From positions 3,934,054 through 3,998,053 of the forward strand of contig NC_052484.1 in assembly GCF_009730915.1 (NCBI RefSeq): DNA of 64,000 bases, read 5' to 3'. Source of the stretch: Dioscorea cayenensis subsp. rotundata (Eukaryota > Streptophyta > Magnoliopsida > Dioscoreales > Dioscoreaceae). Position numbers and translations under genes: made by a program. Below are positions 43,627 to 62,261 of the stretch, piece after piece (the stretch's first letter is position 1; each line of letters begins with the position of its first letter). The notes beneath the pieces are model-generated. The model had not been told where the DNA came from. It did no database searches and worked only from the letters and a program-made list of their open reading frames with translations.

Positions 43627-44346
43627 TAAGTGTTGGATGACAGCAGTTGCCCGCACACGCCCACACCCATGTACACGTGCCGTTGGGGCTTGCCTATGGT
43701 CATGCGGATTGCCTCGGGCGCTCTTGGTCACATGCCACTCACGCACCGATGTGGCCTACCCTGCCTGTGTTGTGCACCCACCCCCATCACCCCCTATCTC
43801 ACCAAATCTCGATCAAGCCATTCTAGGCTTGCCCTGGCGCTCACCTACGCCTAAGGAAAAGGGCCGCTCATGATCATTTGGACACAAAATCTCAATCATG
43901 ACCTACTGACAACCCTTACAGTTGGCCAACAGGCCTTTTCCATATGAACACAAATTTTCTACTAGTTACCATTTTAAATTTTTTTAAAAATTAATTCAAA
44001 TATAAAAAATAAGCATTGTAATTTTTTTAATAAATAGATCCAACTTAAAATTACAAAAATAAATTCAGAATTGTTTTAACACAGTAACACTAGTATTCCC
44101 AAAAGTTTAGGGGTTTTTATAGCAATTTCCAAAAAATTTATTATTATTATTTTGAAAAATGGGAAAATTTATTATTATTATTTTGAAAAATGAGGGGCTG
44201 AGAAGAAATTTCAAACTTCTCAAGGGGGTAAACGTAAAAACAAATCTCTTCAACAGCAAAATGAGAGAAGTGAAAGTGAAACCAAAATTTTTTTGGGAAT
44301 TTGGATCCCGGAGCGACAGCGGAAGAGTTTTGGCTTTTGGCCGGCA
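43627..44346. promoter_or_regulatory. Region upstream of AUG7
   Basis: The left 300 bp are GC-rich and match the composition of the DNA left of the Harbinger insertion. The right part is AT-rich and carries a direct duplication of about 30 bp: AAATTTATTATTATTATTTT at about 44135 and again at about 44166. No TATA box is obvious before the ATG at 44347. Confidence 0.5.
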
Positions 44347-49463
<5,117 letters not shown>

Positions 49464-52400
49464 ATTCGCACAAGAGCTTGATTTGCACATACAAGACAGA
49501 GAGAGAGATGGAGAAAACCGATATGATGCATTTAACAGAGTTTGATTTATTTGACTTGATATTGTTCATGCCTGATCTTTGTGTTGAAGATTAACTGATA
49601 AATTTAACCAAGGCCTCAAGAACACAAAGTTTGTACTTTTTAGTTTTTACTGCTGAAGCAGAGAACTAAAATGAAATGACCATTGTTTGCATGTAAGCCC
49701 CTTTAAAATCTGAATATTACTTCATTTGTTATGAAGATAAAAAGTGTGTTGGGAGTGTTTGAACTAATGTGAACTTTTGGTGTTTACTTGGTTTTAAAAT
49801 TAAATAATAAAAATAAAAATAAAAATAATGGATCACTTTTGCAGAAAACTGCCTAATGTTTTTTAAATTGTGATGATGAGACTAGGGTTATAAATGACTA
49901 CTACTAAATTTTAAAATAATAAAAATAAAAGAATTATTATTATGAAATAATTTCTAATGGAAAGGCCCTATTGAATAAATGAGTCTGTTGTGTCTTCATG
50001 TTCATGTAGTGCCATTAACTTGTTGTACAAAAATATTTACTCATTAATAAATAAAAATAAATGAAATCAAAATAAAGACTTCAACTAAAAGTCTTTGAAA
50101 AAGAGTCATGAGTTTCACAACTTCTCAACTTCCTTTTTTTTTTTTCCTTAAATATTCAAACTTACATTTCCTGAACCTCCCCAACCAGTCTATTTGTCCT
50201 CTCACATTATATTGCCCTTAACAAATCTTATATTTACATTTTTTTTTTCCAAAATCTTCAAATTGTACACATATTGCAAAGTTTCTTTATATATATATAT
50301 ATATATATATTGGGTTCTACTTCTTTTTTAAGAAAATGACAATAACAAGTATTATCAAAAAAAAAATAATATCTAATAAGCATTAATTTCTTAATAATAT
50401 TTTCATTTATACACCTTAAAAATATGAGGATTAAATACATCCTATTGTTTAAAAGTCAACTGAATTGTTTTGAAAGATAAAGGACTTATGTCAAAATGGT
50501 TTTATTTTCTGGAAAAGATTTGAGTTTTCATCATAACAATAGAGGTAAATATTAAAATCTTTTATAAGGATATATATGGATATATAGAGAGCCAGAGTAC
50601 ATGTTTTTTGGGTATGTAATTAGTTTTTAAAATCTAGAGAAATTTGATGGCAAAATTGGATCATAATTTAACATTTGGTATTTGTAAAGGTGGTATGCAG
50701 TATTTATTGTTAGTTGTTGTGTTGCTACACTGTTAAGTATTTGTAATGATTATTGTGAGACGTCCCTAAATTTAATATATATATATATATAAATATAAAA
50801 AAATAAATAAATAAATAAATCTTGTAAAGTTTGTGATTCAAATTTAGTTTAATCAGACGGAAGAATCCTCATTATATGGACCCGTTGAGAGAGTTTAGGC
50901 CATCATATTACAAAGAGGAACAATGATGAGCACTAGAGTCATTACAAGTTTTTTTTTTTTTAATGATTTATTACATCAAACTAAAACTCATTTAAAAAAA
51001 TATCAGGTTTTATTTGATATATAATTTTGGTAAACAAAATTAATTACTACAATTATACTCAATTTTTAATACAGTAAAATCTCTCCTTTCCCTATAGTGT
51101 TTTTTTTTTCTTAATTTTGAATTTTCATATAAATCTTTGTTTTCTTATTTGATTTCTTTGGTTACTAAAGTTTGTTGCTTGTCAAGTGATCCAGCAATAA
51201 AAGGCTCTGAAATTTTAAATATTTGAAGGGAATACAATGCATGAAGGGTACAAGGGCCATTTCACATGTTAATCATATAAGAAACTTCATGCAATTGCAT
51301 GCAGATCTATGAGAAGAAAACTACACAATAATTGCACATTACTTTTGTACTACCTATGACCAAAAACTCTTTAAAAAAATACCTAATTATCACAATGGAT
51401 TGGTGTGGCATTAAAAAAGAAAATAAATACTTTTTGCCCAAAAAATTAGGTTCTAGAGAAGATACAATTAATTGAAGGTGGTTGTAAAGCAATGGATTTT
51501 AATGAGAACATGAACAAACTTTTGAAGTTGGTGGGCAAGCAAAGAAGGGAATGTTATTAGGTTTACTGCCAAGAAATAATGAGCTTTTTTAGGGTGGTGG
51601 AGTTGGATTGGAATTTATTAGTCCTTGCATTAATCATTAATTTACTTAGTGAGGAGAATGGAAAAAAGTGTTGCATTTTTTAGTCATCAAAGGTAAAACA
51701 GTCAATTTATCTAGTATATTGGAAATAAATGATTTGAAAATAAAATAATAGTAAAATTATATTTATATATATATATACCCTTCATTAAAGTGAACAATTA
51801 CTCATATGCCATTGTCAAACTATATTTAGCCATTTACCAAATAACCATTTTTATGTACTATGTAAACATGAAAATTTATTTTATGTACCCTTACAAAAAT
51901 TAAATTTACTTAGTTAAGAAAAAGTAATTGATTGTACTGGATTTATAAATAATTACCCATTTTTATGGAAAAATAATTTTAATTTATAAAAAATTAATAA
52001 ATTTACGAAAAATCATGGTTTACACTTTTAGAAGAAGAAATATAAAAATGGAATAGTCTTTAGGGTAATTTAAAATTTTTTTGTACAGTTTAACCCTTCT
52101 TTATTTTACCAAAAACAAGGTCATTAATTCTTAAATAATAAATATAACAATAAAATACTTTTCAATGTTAATTCATGAGTTTTCTAATTTCCAACCCATG
52201 TTACCCATCTTTAGCATATAATATATATATATATATACATCATTAATTATTAAATAATAACTATACAATTAAATACTTTTAAGGAGAATTATGAAAAAAA
52301 TAGATAGATATGGAGGTGCACCAGTTACAGTGGATTACAGATCTCCTAATAAAATTCTCTTATTTTACAATCTTGAAAAAATAAAATCACTATTTCTTCT

Positions 52401-52959
52401 ACCGGAGACTCACATTCAGTCCCATAAACAATATTAATGAATAGTATTGTGCCCAAATAAATTATGTATAAACAGTAAAAAAAACATTATTGCCGGAGAA
52501 AATTGGAACCCTTGCCCATAATAAAAAATAGAATTAAATATTTTCTACAAATAATTCAACTTTTCTAACAAATAAATAAATAATTATTAATTAAAAAAAA
52601 AACCACTTGGTTGCGTGTCACATCTAACACAAAACAGAAGGCAACTTCCAACGCTCATGAAAACGACAAAAAAAGCTATGGCATTTGCGTAATAAAATCC
52701 AAAACCATGCCCCTTTGTATACCTTCTCCACTCCCGGGAAATGAGTAGACCGTTAACTCCGAAGCTAACTCTCTCCACTCTTTCTCAATGTCTCATTCCC
52801 TTTCTTTTTCTAAACTTTTTCTTGCACTCTTCTTTGAATGATTTGCATTGGTTTTCACTAATTTTCACTCTTCTTGCCTACTTTGATTTCATCTCTATAT
52901 AAGCAACCATTGCTATCATTCTTGTTCTTCATCCCATTGATTGATTTGTTCCTTGATTC
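49464..52959. other. AT-rich intergenic region
   Basis: 3.5 kb between AUG7 and the amidase gene. It holds (TA)n or A/T runs at about 50287-50310, 50776-50821, 51758-51776 and 52222-52238. No coding region, RNA gene or transposon end recognised. Confidence 0.55.
52895..52904 (+). promoter_or_regulatory. TATA box of the amidase gene
   Basis: CTATATAAGC, 65 bp before the ATG at 52960, in a CT-rich context (TCTTCTTGCC) typical of a plant core promoter. Confidence 0.7.
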
Positions 52960-55900
52960 ATGGGGCTCTTTGATTTGAAGCCGAAGGTTTATAAGCCTGT
53001 TTCTGAGGTGAATCTTGGTGCTGATAGTGATGAGACTTATATTCATGCCAATGTCAAAGGTATAAATATCTGTGTGCTTGTATGCTTGATTTTGTGGTTA
53101 GTGAATTGGATTTCTATGTGTTTGTGGTGATTAATGGAGGTTTTTGATGGCAGCTCCAAGGATGGCTGGACTTTTGGTTAAGGTTTTTGCTTGGTTGTTG
53201 GAGATGAAGATTATTGGGGCCTTTGTTGTGGAGATATTGAAAAGGAATAATCTTGTCCATAAGGTGCTTGATTTTGGTGTCTTGTTAGTCTTTGGTATTT
53301 GATTGTCAGTTTTTAATGGGATTCATTCCTTCAAGAATATGTGGTTGATTAATTTATGAATTCTAGTTTTGATGTTTGATTTTATTTGATAAACTAGAAG
53401 AATGTGTGGTTGATTAATTTATGAAGTCTAGTTTTGAATGTTTGTTTTGATTTGGTAAACTAGTTCTCAAGTTGTCTTAGTTTATGGGTATGTCATATTT
53501 CTTTTTCTTTTTTTCTTTTTCTGTTCTTATATATGTCTGTAAAATAGTTTCGTGGTCCTTAAAATATAATGCTCATGCTTTAATGATTGTTGTTTCTTTT
53601 TGCATACATGCCACTACATTTGTTTTTATTGGTATGACCATAATTGCAAATTTGACGGTGAATAAGTTCATGTACTCATTCTCATTTAATGTGAATTTAG
53701 CATTAGTTACTACAGAAGATTGATGAAAGTCATGACCGTTAAGTGTTCCTGTACTTTGATCATATATCGCTAAATATTACTTCGAGTTTTCACTAGGAAA
53801 GAAGTACGAATTTTTTATGGATATTAAACCTGTTTCAGCTTGTCTCATTTGCGGAAGTTCCAGAGCCACCGGTTTTCACTCCAGCTCATGCTTGGGAAGG
53901 TTCAATTTTTACCATCGAAGAGCCAGCTTTGTAGCTTTTGTATTGGATCAATTTCATACAGTTAAGATTTACATGTATCTGGTGCTGAGTCGCAGATAAT
54001 GTGGAGCAACAAGTTTGTTTCATAGAACCAAATTCAACCCCTGCTGACCGAGTTCTTGAGGCAATCGATTGCCTTCCTAATAGAAAAGAGAATGTTATCA
54101 ATAACTCAGGTTATAATTTTCATCGTTGGACGATAATGGACTACTCGAGAGCCTACCGTTCTAGAGAGACAACTCCTCTTTTGGTAAAACATTTCGTTAT
54201 GGAAGTGAATTCTAAAGTTATGTGTCTGTCTAATCACTTATGTTTTTGGTACTCATTGAAGCTCTGAGTTTGAAAATGTTGTTCACAGGTAGCAAAGCGA
54301 TTTTTAGCTGCTGTGAAGGAATCTTCTGAACCCCATCTTAACATGTCATTTTTCATTAACTATGATTCTGAAGACATCTTGAGACAAGCCGAAGAGTCCA
54401 CACTTCGACATGAAAGAGGTAGTCTACTGTTATTGTGATTCACGTTTTCAATTTTAAAAATTTATTTAATGAAAGGTTTTGTTTCTGAGTGAGTTTTCAT
54501 TTATAGAAACTTGTTTAGTGGATTCATTGATCATTCAAACTTAGATCACCATCTCTGCAAGTAAAAAACTTGCAGTAATAATTTTCAAAGGAACACTGAC
54601 CATGCTTTCCTTCATAATCTTGTAATTTCTCATTTTCTAAAATATTGACCTTGATCATTAAACAGGCACCCCGATTTCAGTCCTTGATGGAGTGCTGGTT
54701 GCTGTTAAAGATGAGATAGATTGCACGCCATATCCAACTACTGGTATTACTTATCTTGTTTCATTAGTTTATTGAGATTGACATTCATTCTTTGATTTCT
54801 GGGTATCAAAAGGGGGGACAAAATGGCTCCATAAGTTCAGGTCTTGCACGGAAGATGCATGCTGTGTAAAACAACTAAGGTCTTGTGGTGCTATACTTGT
54901 TGGAAAGACTAATATGCATGAAATTGGTGCCGGGACTAGTGGGATTAATCCTCACTATGGGTAGGAACATATCTAAGATGACAAACATCGTAAAATTTCA
55001 TTCATGTGGCCAATTTTTGAATCATATATTTGATGTAAAAGTTTTATGTCTATTACAGATCTACTAGAAATCCTTATAATATCAACAAGATAACCGGAGG
55101 TTCTTCAAGTGGATCAGCAGCTGTGGTTTGTGCTGGACTATGCCCTGTTGCTCTCGGTGTTGATGGAGGAGGTAAGTATTTCCAACATACAGAAAACAAA
55201 GCATGGGGTTTTACTTAAATTTTCTTTTGATTTAGTTATCTGCTTTCCTGCTGGGCTGTTACAAACTAGTGATATATGTTGCTATTTGATGAAAAGAAAA
55301 TAATGGAAAATGATGGAAGGCAAAAAAGAATGGATCAATTTTTAGGACGCAGATAATTTGGTGTTGAGTTTTAATAAATTTAGGAACTGTTTTCTTTATT
55401 TCTTGTCATGTCTCCCTAAAATTTTATTTTATTGTTATTTTTATTTCACATGATGGCCATCTTACCTTATACAACTATTATTTATCTCCCTTTTAATTTT
55501 ATGAACCATAATTAAATTATCTTTCATATTCAGGATCTGTGAGAATACCTGCTTCTCTTTGTGGGGTTGTTGGTTTCAAGCCAACTTTTGGGCGCGTTTC
55601 TGATTCAGGGTAAGTCAGATGCACCTAAAATAAAATGATCTTCTACCATTAACTTGTTGCACATGAATCAATTCATTTACTGTTCCATTGTTCATTTCTG
55701 TTGTTTTTTCAGTATTCTTCCACTGAATTGGACAGTTGGAATGGCTGGAATTTTAGCAGGAACTGTAGAAGATGCATTGATTACGTAAGCCTCTTTTTTG
55801 TTTTATTAAGTTTAACAGATTTATTCTCTTTGCATACTCAGTCTGAAGAGATTCAAATTCTAATAGCAATGTCTTTACTTTTCAGTTACGCAGCCATTTG

Positions 55901-58318
55901 TCATCACATCCCATTGAAGCAACCTACAACTTCACTCGTGAGACATCTAACCACATTTTACTTTCCATAAATTACTGTCCCAGATTCAGTTATTCAGCTT
56001 CATTGATTCTTGTGGGCCTTAAACTTCTGAATTAATTATAGTTTGTGGCATTCTGGTTTCTATTATGTTTGTATCTCATTCAGTGGCCCTTTTAACATTT
56101 CCCTAAGCCATTGACTATAATTTATTTGCAAGCTATTAACCTCATTTGAGCTTAATTCTCCTTGAAATCTATTTCAAGTGATGAATATTGCAATGAACTA
56201 ACAATTTTTTCATTTTGTGTTTTGTTTCTTGGTATTGTTGCGCTTGCCAGCCAGAAATAAACTTTCCATTGTTGACTTCCACAAATTCAATTAGCAATAT
56301 CCGATTTGCTAAATACGGAAAGGTTTGATCTTTAATAATTACTGATATCACCATCATTACAACATTCTACTTGAATTTGTTCATATTACATTTTGATCTG
56401 AGAAGCTGATATCCCCTTTTGTGTTGGATCAATTAGTGGTTTAATGACTCAACCGATGATGTTAGAAAATGCTGTGAAGATGCTCTGGCTATGCTATGCA
56501 AGCATCACGGGTGGAAGGTACCGATATAAATCATGTTGCATCTTAAACTCAGACATATTTAATTTACTCATTGTTAACTGACAAATTGAAAATTTTGGAA
56601 ATGCATTTTCTAATTGACTTAATTTGTGGTCCTCAACAGACTGTGGAAGTGACAGTACCCGAGATAGAAGAGATGCGCTTGGCTCATTATGCAACCATTG
56701 CGTCCGAGTGCACTGCCTCACTGGCTCCTCAAATTGCAAAGTTGTATGTAGTCTCATCATGTATTATTATTCATTTGATATTTATAGTCTTTAGAAGTTC
56801 AGAATAGCTAATCTTTTTGGGTTAATTGAACTAGAGACTTTGCGGAGATGGGATGGGATGTAAGAGTAGCTTATCAAGTATATCGGTCATTTCATAGCAG
56901 AGAATACTTGAATGCACAAAGAATAAGGTATTCAGCTCACATTGTTTTTAATATCAGAATATGGTAAACTTAATGATCAATCCACCTTCGTAATATATCT
57001 CTAGGAACCGACAAATGCATTTTCATAAGGAGATTTTCAAAACTGCAGATGTTATTGTCACGCCTACAACTGGGTACTAATCTCTGATTGCACCTCTGAA
57101 TTAATTCAAATATGTTAAGAGTGGCCTCATTTTCGAGCAAAATGTTACTGATTTCTTATGTATGTTGGCAGTGTAACAGCATATCCATTGCTAAGTGATG
57201 CTTTTAATACTGGAGAGCTTGACTACATCAATGGAGGTAACAGACTTCAAACTTGAAACAATCATAATGTTGTGACATGGATGAACTATTATTAGCATAT
57301 GATTTATAATTCTCGAGTAAATTTCCCTGAATGAAATGCATTGTTGAAAAGGAAGTTTCCTTTTTTTTCATCAAGCTGAACACAACCAAACTCCTAATCA
57401 GTTTAGTTATGAGGATTTCTTATCGCTGTGTAATTGTTTTCAGCTGCACTTGTGAGGTTCATGATTGCCGGAAATTTTCTTGGATTGCCTACAGTGACTG
57501 TCATGGTGAAATTTTCTTGAATAGTTTTATATATTTTTAGTTTTAAACTGTTGTAAATCTTAAATTAATACTTGGTAGGTTGGATGTAACAAAGAAGGGA
57601 TGCCGATTGGCCTTCAGTTTATTGGAAAACCATGGTCTGAAGCAACCTTACTCCATCTCGCTTTTGCAATGCAGGTCAGCAATCTTATTTGCTTCTTAAA
57701 TATAGAAAATGAATATAAAAAATAAAGAAAGATGATTAAGCAAATGAGAGCAAATTCATTGATAAACTTTTCTGTTTTATCAAAACCGAATCTTTATATG
57801 ACAGCAAAATGAAACATCTAACTGCTTAATTTTTTATGGGGCTTTTAGCTCTGAAATAATATGAAGAAATGAAAACAGCAATGAACTATGAAACTATCAG
57901 TTCAATGGATCTCAGCATGAGCTCATATTTTAAGGACTCATATGACTTTCATTCCTTTTTATCTTCATTACAACAACTAAACATATTGGTTCTTAAAAAT
58001 TAAACTATATTTTTGCAAGGACTGATAATTAAAGGACTCATAGTTTTAACAAGGCTTTGTTCGATGCACTAAAAACTGAACTGAAAGAAATCATGTTTTT
58101 ATGAATTCCATAGACACACTTCTTCACTCATTGACAATAGCTGTAGCTGCCTTTTTAAAGGTCATTCCATTTCATCATTGTTTTTCAAAGTATAATTGAT
58201 TGGCCATGAACTTTATCAATAGGAATTATGCAGTAAAAGTTACAAGAAACCAATGGTGTTCTATGATCTTCTCAAGAAGGAAGAGCAGCTTCCGATTGAT
58301 GCTACGGCGAAAGCCTAA
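52960..58318 (+). CDS. FAAH: Fatty acid amide hydrolase-like amidase
   Basis: Twenty exons, 1,866 nt in all, 621 residues: 52960-53059, 53154-53263, 53839-53899, 53996-54183, 54289-54418, 54666-54743, 54813-54960, 55059-55171, 55534-55609, 55713-55784, 55886-55937, 56251-56322, 56437-56517, 56640-56743, 56835-56927, 57005-57073, 57172-57236, 57444-57505, 57579-57674, 58223-58318. All junctions are GT-AG and every phase agrees. It is an amidase-signature enzyme with VAVKDEID (Lys211), GGSSSGSAA (cis-Ser near 287) and GGGSVRIP (nucleophile Ser311). The Lys-Ser-Ser spacings of 76 and 100 residues equal those of Arabidopsis FAAH. That enzyme hydrolyses N-acylethanolamines to fatty acid and ethanolamine at membranes. 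A hydrophobic segment near residues 45-65 may bind membrane. Plants have more than one FAAH group; I cannot say which this is. Confidence 0.93.
53333..53463. repeat. Tandem duplication of 66 bp in an amidase intron
   Basis: AAGAAT(A/G)TGTGGTTGATTAA... through AAACTAG occurs twice in a row with a few substitutions, inside intron 2. Confidence 0.85.
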
Positions 58319-58849
58319 GACAAGATGTTCATAATTTATGTTCTAATGAAGCATGGTCTTAATTTTTTCTTCCCCTCTTCAGCATTGGAAAATGGTGCAA
58401 AATAGAGCAAATGAAAGAATGTAAATAATGCATTTACAGATATCGTACCCTAAAATAATACTCCAAATGTGCAGAAATCTTCAGTTAAAGATCAGAAAGG
58501 AGTCACTAGCAGTCCTGGATTACTTCAATTTCTCTGTATTGAAAATCATATATGCATTATATGTGAAAACAATGGATGTTCAGATATGCTTGATTTAGTT
58601 TGTTTCAATTTGGTGGAATATCTGGTAAAGGAGTTGTTACTCTCAAAATTGCATTTGCAAAGCCATGTTTGTAGCTTACCAGCAAGCAAAGAAGTTCAAC
58701 CCGATTATTATATATATATATATATATATGCATATATTTGATGAAGTGGATTCACTTCAACTAATGTTGTGAGTAGGAGTTGATCAACTTCTCACCTGGC
58801 ACAAAGAAGAGTTATCATGCACTTGAAAAGAGAGTTACCACGCTTCATG
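58319..58849. other. 3' flank of the amidase gene
   Basis: 3' UTR-like DNA with a (TA)n run at about 58708-58729. The Ty3/gypsy LTR begins at 58850. Confidence 0.55.
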
Positions 58850-60636
58850 TGTCATGCCCCGAACCTGGTCCCGTGGACTCAAAGTGCCAACAAATGCTGC
58901 ACACCCATAGGGTGAAAACATAGTGGGCATGCAAGGTCTTAACAACCTGTCTTAGAACAGAATATATTAGGGAGTATTTTAACAAAATCACAAAATAAAA
59001 GGGAGTCTAACATGTTACAATTTACAGGTCACAAGGTCCCAACAAAGACAAAGTCTAATACAAATAGGACCAAGGCTACACCTGCTACTCAGCAGCCACT
59101 ACTAGGCTATCTCCTGGAAGACCTTACTCTTGATCTAGAAGAAAAAATCAATAACTTTATGAGCTTAAAAATCTAGTAAGCAATCCACTAAAAAAATTGG
59201 GAAATATACCGAATTTAGAGACTAAGATTCAGGTACCAATGATAATTAAAATTTATGCATGAGTGCTTCAGAAAAAAAAAAAAATAGCATGAATGGAAAT
59301 ATATATACGATATATCAGAGTGTGCTACTCATTAAAATATAAGTTTCAAAACCAGAATAATTTAGCTGAAATACAAATTCAAAGCATAACAAAATTTCAA
59401 TAGTATATCTTCCAAACTTACTGTCGCCATTTATTTTACTTCCGTGGCACCTGAGTTAGGATGTCAAAACCCATTTATTATACCTCAGTAATGCCACAAC
59501 CAGAGTTATTGAAACCAATTAAATTTACCTCTATGACTTGAGTCAAAACATCAGAAGCAGTTATTGTTTCAACGACAGCCTGCACTTGACACTATAGTCT
59601 CAATTTCAGAAGTTCATGTCGACATAATTAATGGACCCCCATTGATGTTCATAGACTAGAATTATTTTCAACAAAATAATTTGGTGCCCATGTTAAAAAA
59701 TGTCAATTTGTTCAAAGCTAGATGACAATAGTCACAAACATGATAATGTAGAGTTTTCCTTTTAAAAACAGAGTGATATTGCAAAATCTACAGTAGAAAA
59801 AGGTTCTAACTTATAAGTTCTCATTTGAGTAGAGATAATGCAATACGAACATATAAACCCAAAAGTTTTGCATGATTCCACTTTTCAAAGAACTAAATCT
59901 ATTGTTTTCAAGGTAAATAAAGAATGACTAATCAAATTATTAAATGACAATTACCTGAAATTTTACAATAAAATATAATAAAAAGGAAATAACCAAATAG
60001 GTCTATGTGGATTACCTACTTGGAAGTAGCTCCCAACTCTAACTTACCCCCAAAAGCCAAACCTTCTTGAAATACTTTTAAAAAAAAAGCATAACCCAAT
60101 ATTTATTGCTCAAACCACTATATAAATACAACCAAAAACATGGACCGAAACCATGCTAAACAAAAGGATTCATTTTCTACTCCATCTAGCACTAGACATC
60201 AAATTATTTTCAAATGATAAAGAATCCCAAAAACCACTAGCTATAGCCATGTAGATCAAAGAGGAACCAATGCAACATGTAGGGAGAAATTATTTACAAA
60301 GGGCCTTCCAACTATGGCTATAAAATGTTATCAAAGAAAATTTAAAATACAAAACAAAGCAACCAGCTGAAATTTACCACAACAAAAAAAATACGAGGAT
60401 CAACTCATGCAATGCTTCAAATGTAACTCCAAACTCTATGTCACAACGAAGCATCAAAACAAGGTTTTCATGAGGCATTCAAGCAACAACACTAAATTGA
60501 AACCCAACCTATATGCATTAAGAAAATCACTAACAATAAGCATGAATCTAGAGAGAAGATCATATAGCAACAGCTTACTCAGGACAAAGGTAACTAATAA
60601 TTACAAGGCAAAACATATTATCATTGAAAGGGAGAA

Positions 60637-60668
<32 letters not shown>

Positions 60669-62214
60669 CTAAGGTTGAAAAAAAATCAAGAACTAGACTT
60701 GGCGAGCTATAATGAGGGAATATTACAACATCTACAAGGCTTGTGATCAAGACCAAATAATTGCATTTATACCAAGCAATAACTCATGCAACCCAAGCAA
60801 AGGGTATAATAAAGCAACATAAAGTAATTTACATGGATAACAATAAGTTTCAAGGCATGGCTAGCAACAAAAATTTAAAGGGGCATTTCAACAAATACCT
60901 CATGTGCCTGATCCAAAAGCCAAGTAATTACACCACATGACAACCAACCCATGCTAAAAATAATACATAGCATTCCAAAACTACAAACAAAGGAAAAGAA
61001 TTCTAACAAAGCTAAGAATCTCAAGGATCTATAACACATTCACAACAATCAACTTCTTGGCATCCTAGGCTACAACAATCACTAAGAATTATAAGGTAGG
61101 AGGCTTGCTTGCTTAAGCACGGCCATGACCAAGAATCACCTTGCTCGAAGCCTCTTCTAGCACCCTAATTCGTAGAGAATGAGAAATCTTGCCCTTCGCC
61201 TAAGTCTGCATGGTTGGAGGTAAATGGAGATAAGGTAAGATAAGGGTTTTAAGAACCCATGCTTGGAAGGAGGGTTTTTGAGGGAAGTAAGGGTTTAGGG
61301 GGTTAGATGAAGGTTTCAAAACCTCCATTTCTCAACCCTCCAAAGTGGTGGGTTATGGAGGAACTTATATTTTTGTAGACCAAAATACCCCTATACTTCA
61401 AAAAAATTATAGGGTTTTATAGAAATTAGAATACAAACCCCATAAATTTTTTGTGGACCAAAATACCTCTTATATTTTTTTGGACTAAAATACCCCTCAA
61501 CAATAATGTTCACTTTATCATAAGTTATTTTATTTTATTTGTTTTAAAAAATATCAAGCATATACTAGTTGGTAGTTAATATTGTCAAACTATATAATAA
61601 TATTAATTAATTTAGTACTGATATTAATTAATTAATTAATTTCATTCTACAAAAAGAAATCTTATAATAATCAAGGGAGAGATTTATGTAAACAATGAAG
61701 AGAGTTATGTAAGTTTCATATAATTTAGTAAATGAACTTATAACTTTGTCTTTTATTTTAAGGGTAATTTAGTAATATTACTATATAACTTTCTCTCCAA
61801 TTATCTTCCAAATCAAACACAATATTGGTTTAAAACCTCCATTTACCTTACCTTACCTTGCCCCAAGAAAGAAAGGGTTTAAAACTTCCTTTTACCTCCC
61901 ATTACCATCATTTACCTTACTTTACAAAACCTTCTTATACCTCCATCCAAGCAAAGAACAAGGGTAACATAAGAAGTAGGACTTGAGGTCTTGCCACCCT
62001 TTTTATGCTCTCCAACTCTCTGACTCCGGCATGACGTAGCAAGGTTGGCATGGCTGGTGGCATGGTTATTAGGGAGGAGAGATGTTCGGTTAGGTGAAGA
62101 AATAAAGAGGAAGAGGAGGCTAACGGCTTCAAGAAAGAAAAAGGAAAAAGCACTGGCTGCTAAAGAACAAAAAAACAAGGGGTTTGATGTGTTGACTTGG
62201 GGAGGGGATCCACA
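58850..62214 (-). mobile_element. 3' LTR of a minus-strand Ty3/gypsy element
   Basis: The region starts TGTCATGCCCCGAAC and ends GGATCCACA. Read on the minus strand it begins TGTGGATCC and ends GGGGCATGACA, the usual TG...CA limits. Just outside the upper end the minus strand has a polypurine tract AAAAAGGGAGGAGAT (62215 onwards), and next to that the end of the polyprotein. The length of 3,365 bp fits the long LTRs of Tekay/Del-type chromoviruses. The LTR contains (TA)n at about 60648-60668 and an inverted-repeat unit at about 61200-61960. The second LTR is not in the window, so target duplications cannot be compared. Confidence 0.7.
61200..61960. mobile_element. Possible MITE inside the LTR
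   Basis: The left GGAGGTAAATGGAGATAAGG and, in reverse complement, the right GGAGGTATAAGAAGG and GGTAAGGTAAATGGAGG are related inverted arms around an AT-rich core with repeated ACCAAAATACC(C/T)C. No coding sequence. Ends are not sharp. Confidence 0.35.
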
Positions 62215-62261
62215 ATCTCCTCCCTTTTTGATAGAGTTTAGTCCTTTAAATTCATACATGG

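Noticed and set aside
43580..43873. Pro/Thr-rich open frames
   Set aside because: They result from GC-rich DNA spanning the Harbinger right end and its flank, with no recognisable domain.
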